DNA of 33,191 nt from CAZJRQ01 sp964548535 (GTDB lineage: Bacteria; Bacillota; Clostridia; Oscillospirales; Ruminococcaceae): the NCBI GenBank assembly GCA_964548535.1, contig CAZJRQ010000026.1, forward strand, positions 1-33,191, given 5' to 3'. How positions within the stretch are numbered: the first letter of the stretch is position 1; each line of letters begins with the position of its first letter. The position numbers were made by a program, and so were the translations under genes. Below, piece by piece: positions 33,019-33,191 of this stretch. The notes beneath the pieces were generated by a model. That model was given only the letters and a program-made list of their open reading frames with translations. It did no database searches and was not told the DNA's origin.

Positions 33019-33094
33019 TGGTGCCTCCGGACGGAATCGAACCATCGACACGTGGATTTTCAGTCCACTGCTCTACCGACTGAGCTACAGAGGC
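33019..33094 (-). tRNA. tRNA-Phe (anticodon GAA)
   Basis: A 76-base cloverleaf with CCA encoded. Acceptor GCCTCTG pairs with CGGAGGC (one G-U), and the anticodon loop reads CTGAAAA, giving GAA. Confidence 0.97.
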
Positions 33095-33140
33095 AAACTT
33101 AATCTAGTAATAAAACTAAGATAAAGTTTAAATAAGAAAT

Positions 33141-33191
33141 TGGCGACCTGAATGGGGCTCGAACCCACGACCTCTAGCGTGACAGGCTAGC
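33141..33191 (-). tRNA. tRNA-Asp (anticodon GTC), partial
   Basis: The 3' two-thirds of a tRNA runs into the window edge. The anticodon loop CTGTCAC gives GTC, the T-arm is GTGGGTTCGAGCCCCAT-like, and the CCA is encoded. The 5' acceptor and D-arm lie outside the window. Confidence 0.9.

Noticed and set aside
1..33191. CRISPR arrays, intact insertion sequences, rRNA genes or riboswitches
   Set aside because: I looked for regularly spaced repeats, transposase motifs and known riboswitch cores (including a cyclic-di-AMP type before kdpF and a lysine type before lysC) and found none that I could support.

Overview
The window looks like a chromosomal segment of a low-GC, spore-forming anaerobe of the Clostridia, most likely Oscillospiraceae/Ruminococcaceae. 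The evidence is AT-rich DNA with strong TTGACA/TATAAT promoters, spoVAD-spoVAE, a clostridial-type Rex, a dockerin-bearing secreted enzyme beside a cohesin-like surface protein, and no respiratory-chain genes. This assignment is inference; no 16S or other marker gene is present.

Region 1 (1-4018) is an accessory, decaying patch. It holds a secreted-type amidase (Amidase_6/NlpC-P60-like) whose N-terminus is a calcium-binding repeat, flanked by two small related proteins, then an unrecognised membrane protein. After these come several short coding remnants and the 3' end of a tyrosine recombinase gene. The patch stops at a tRNA-Lys gene, a classic integration site.

Region 2 (4192-9081): a GNAT acetyltransferase overlaps a DUF815-type AAA+ ATPase. 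A DUF4405-like membrane protein with two identically spaced four-cysteine motifs follows, then lysC. The lysC gene carries a 100-N gap flanked by an exact 55-base duplication. This is almost certainly an unmerged contig overlap, and removing 155 bases restores one intact 442-residue aspartokinase.

Region 3 (9297-17593) is a full Kdp high-affinity potassium system on the minus strand: kdpF-kdpA-kdpB-kdpC, a terminator, then kdpD-kdpE from its own promoter. An 11-bp tandem repeat upstream of kdpF is a candidate KdpE operator, and KdpD carries the cyclic-di-AMP-type motif SxSx20FTAx(Y/F).

Region 4 (17692-22395) is acn, a small unknown membrane protein, icd and rex, all on the plus strand. A near-palindromic Rex operator covers the -35 box of acn. 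The set makes 2-oxoglutarate from citrate under apparent NADH/NAD+ control.

Region 5 (22495-28901): a membrane diguanylate cyclase with an operator-like inverted repeat, queH (queuosine synthesis), spoVAD-spoVAE (spore dipicolinate channel, without an adjacent spoVAC), a COG2509-type flavoprotein and a YibE/F membrane protein.

Region 6 (28924-33191): a secreted purple-acid-phosphatase-like enzyme with cohesin-like and dockerin modules, a surface-anchored cohesin-like protein, an isochorismatase-family hydrolase, and a tRNA array (Asp, Phe, Gly).
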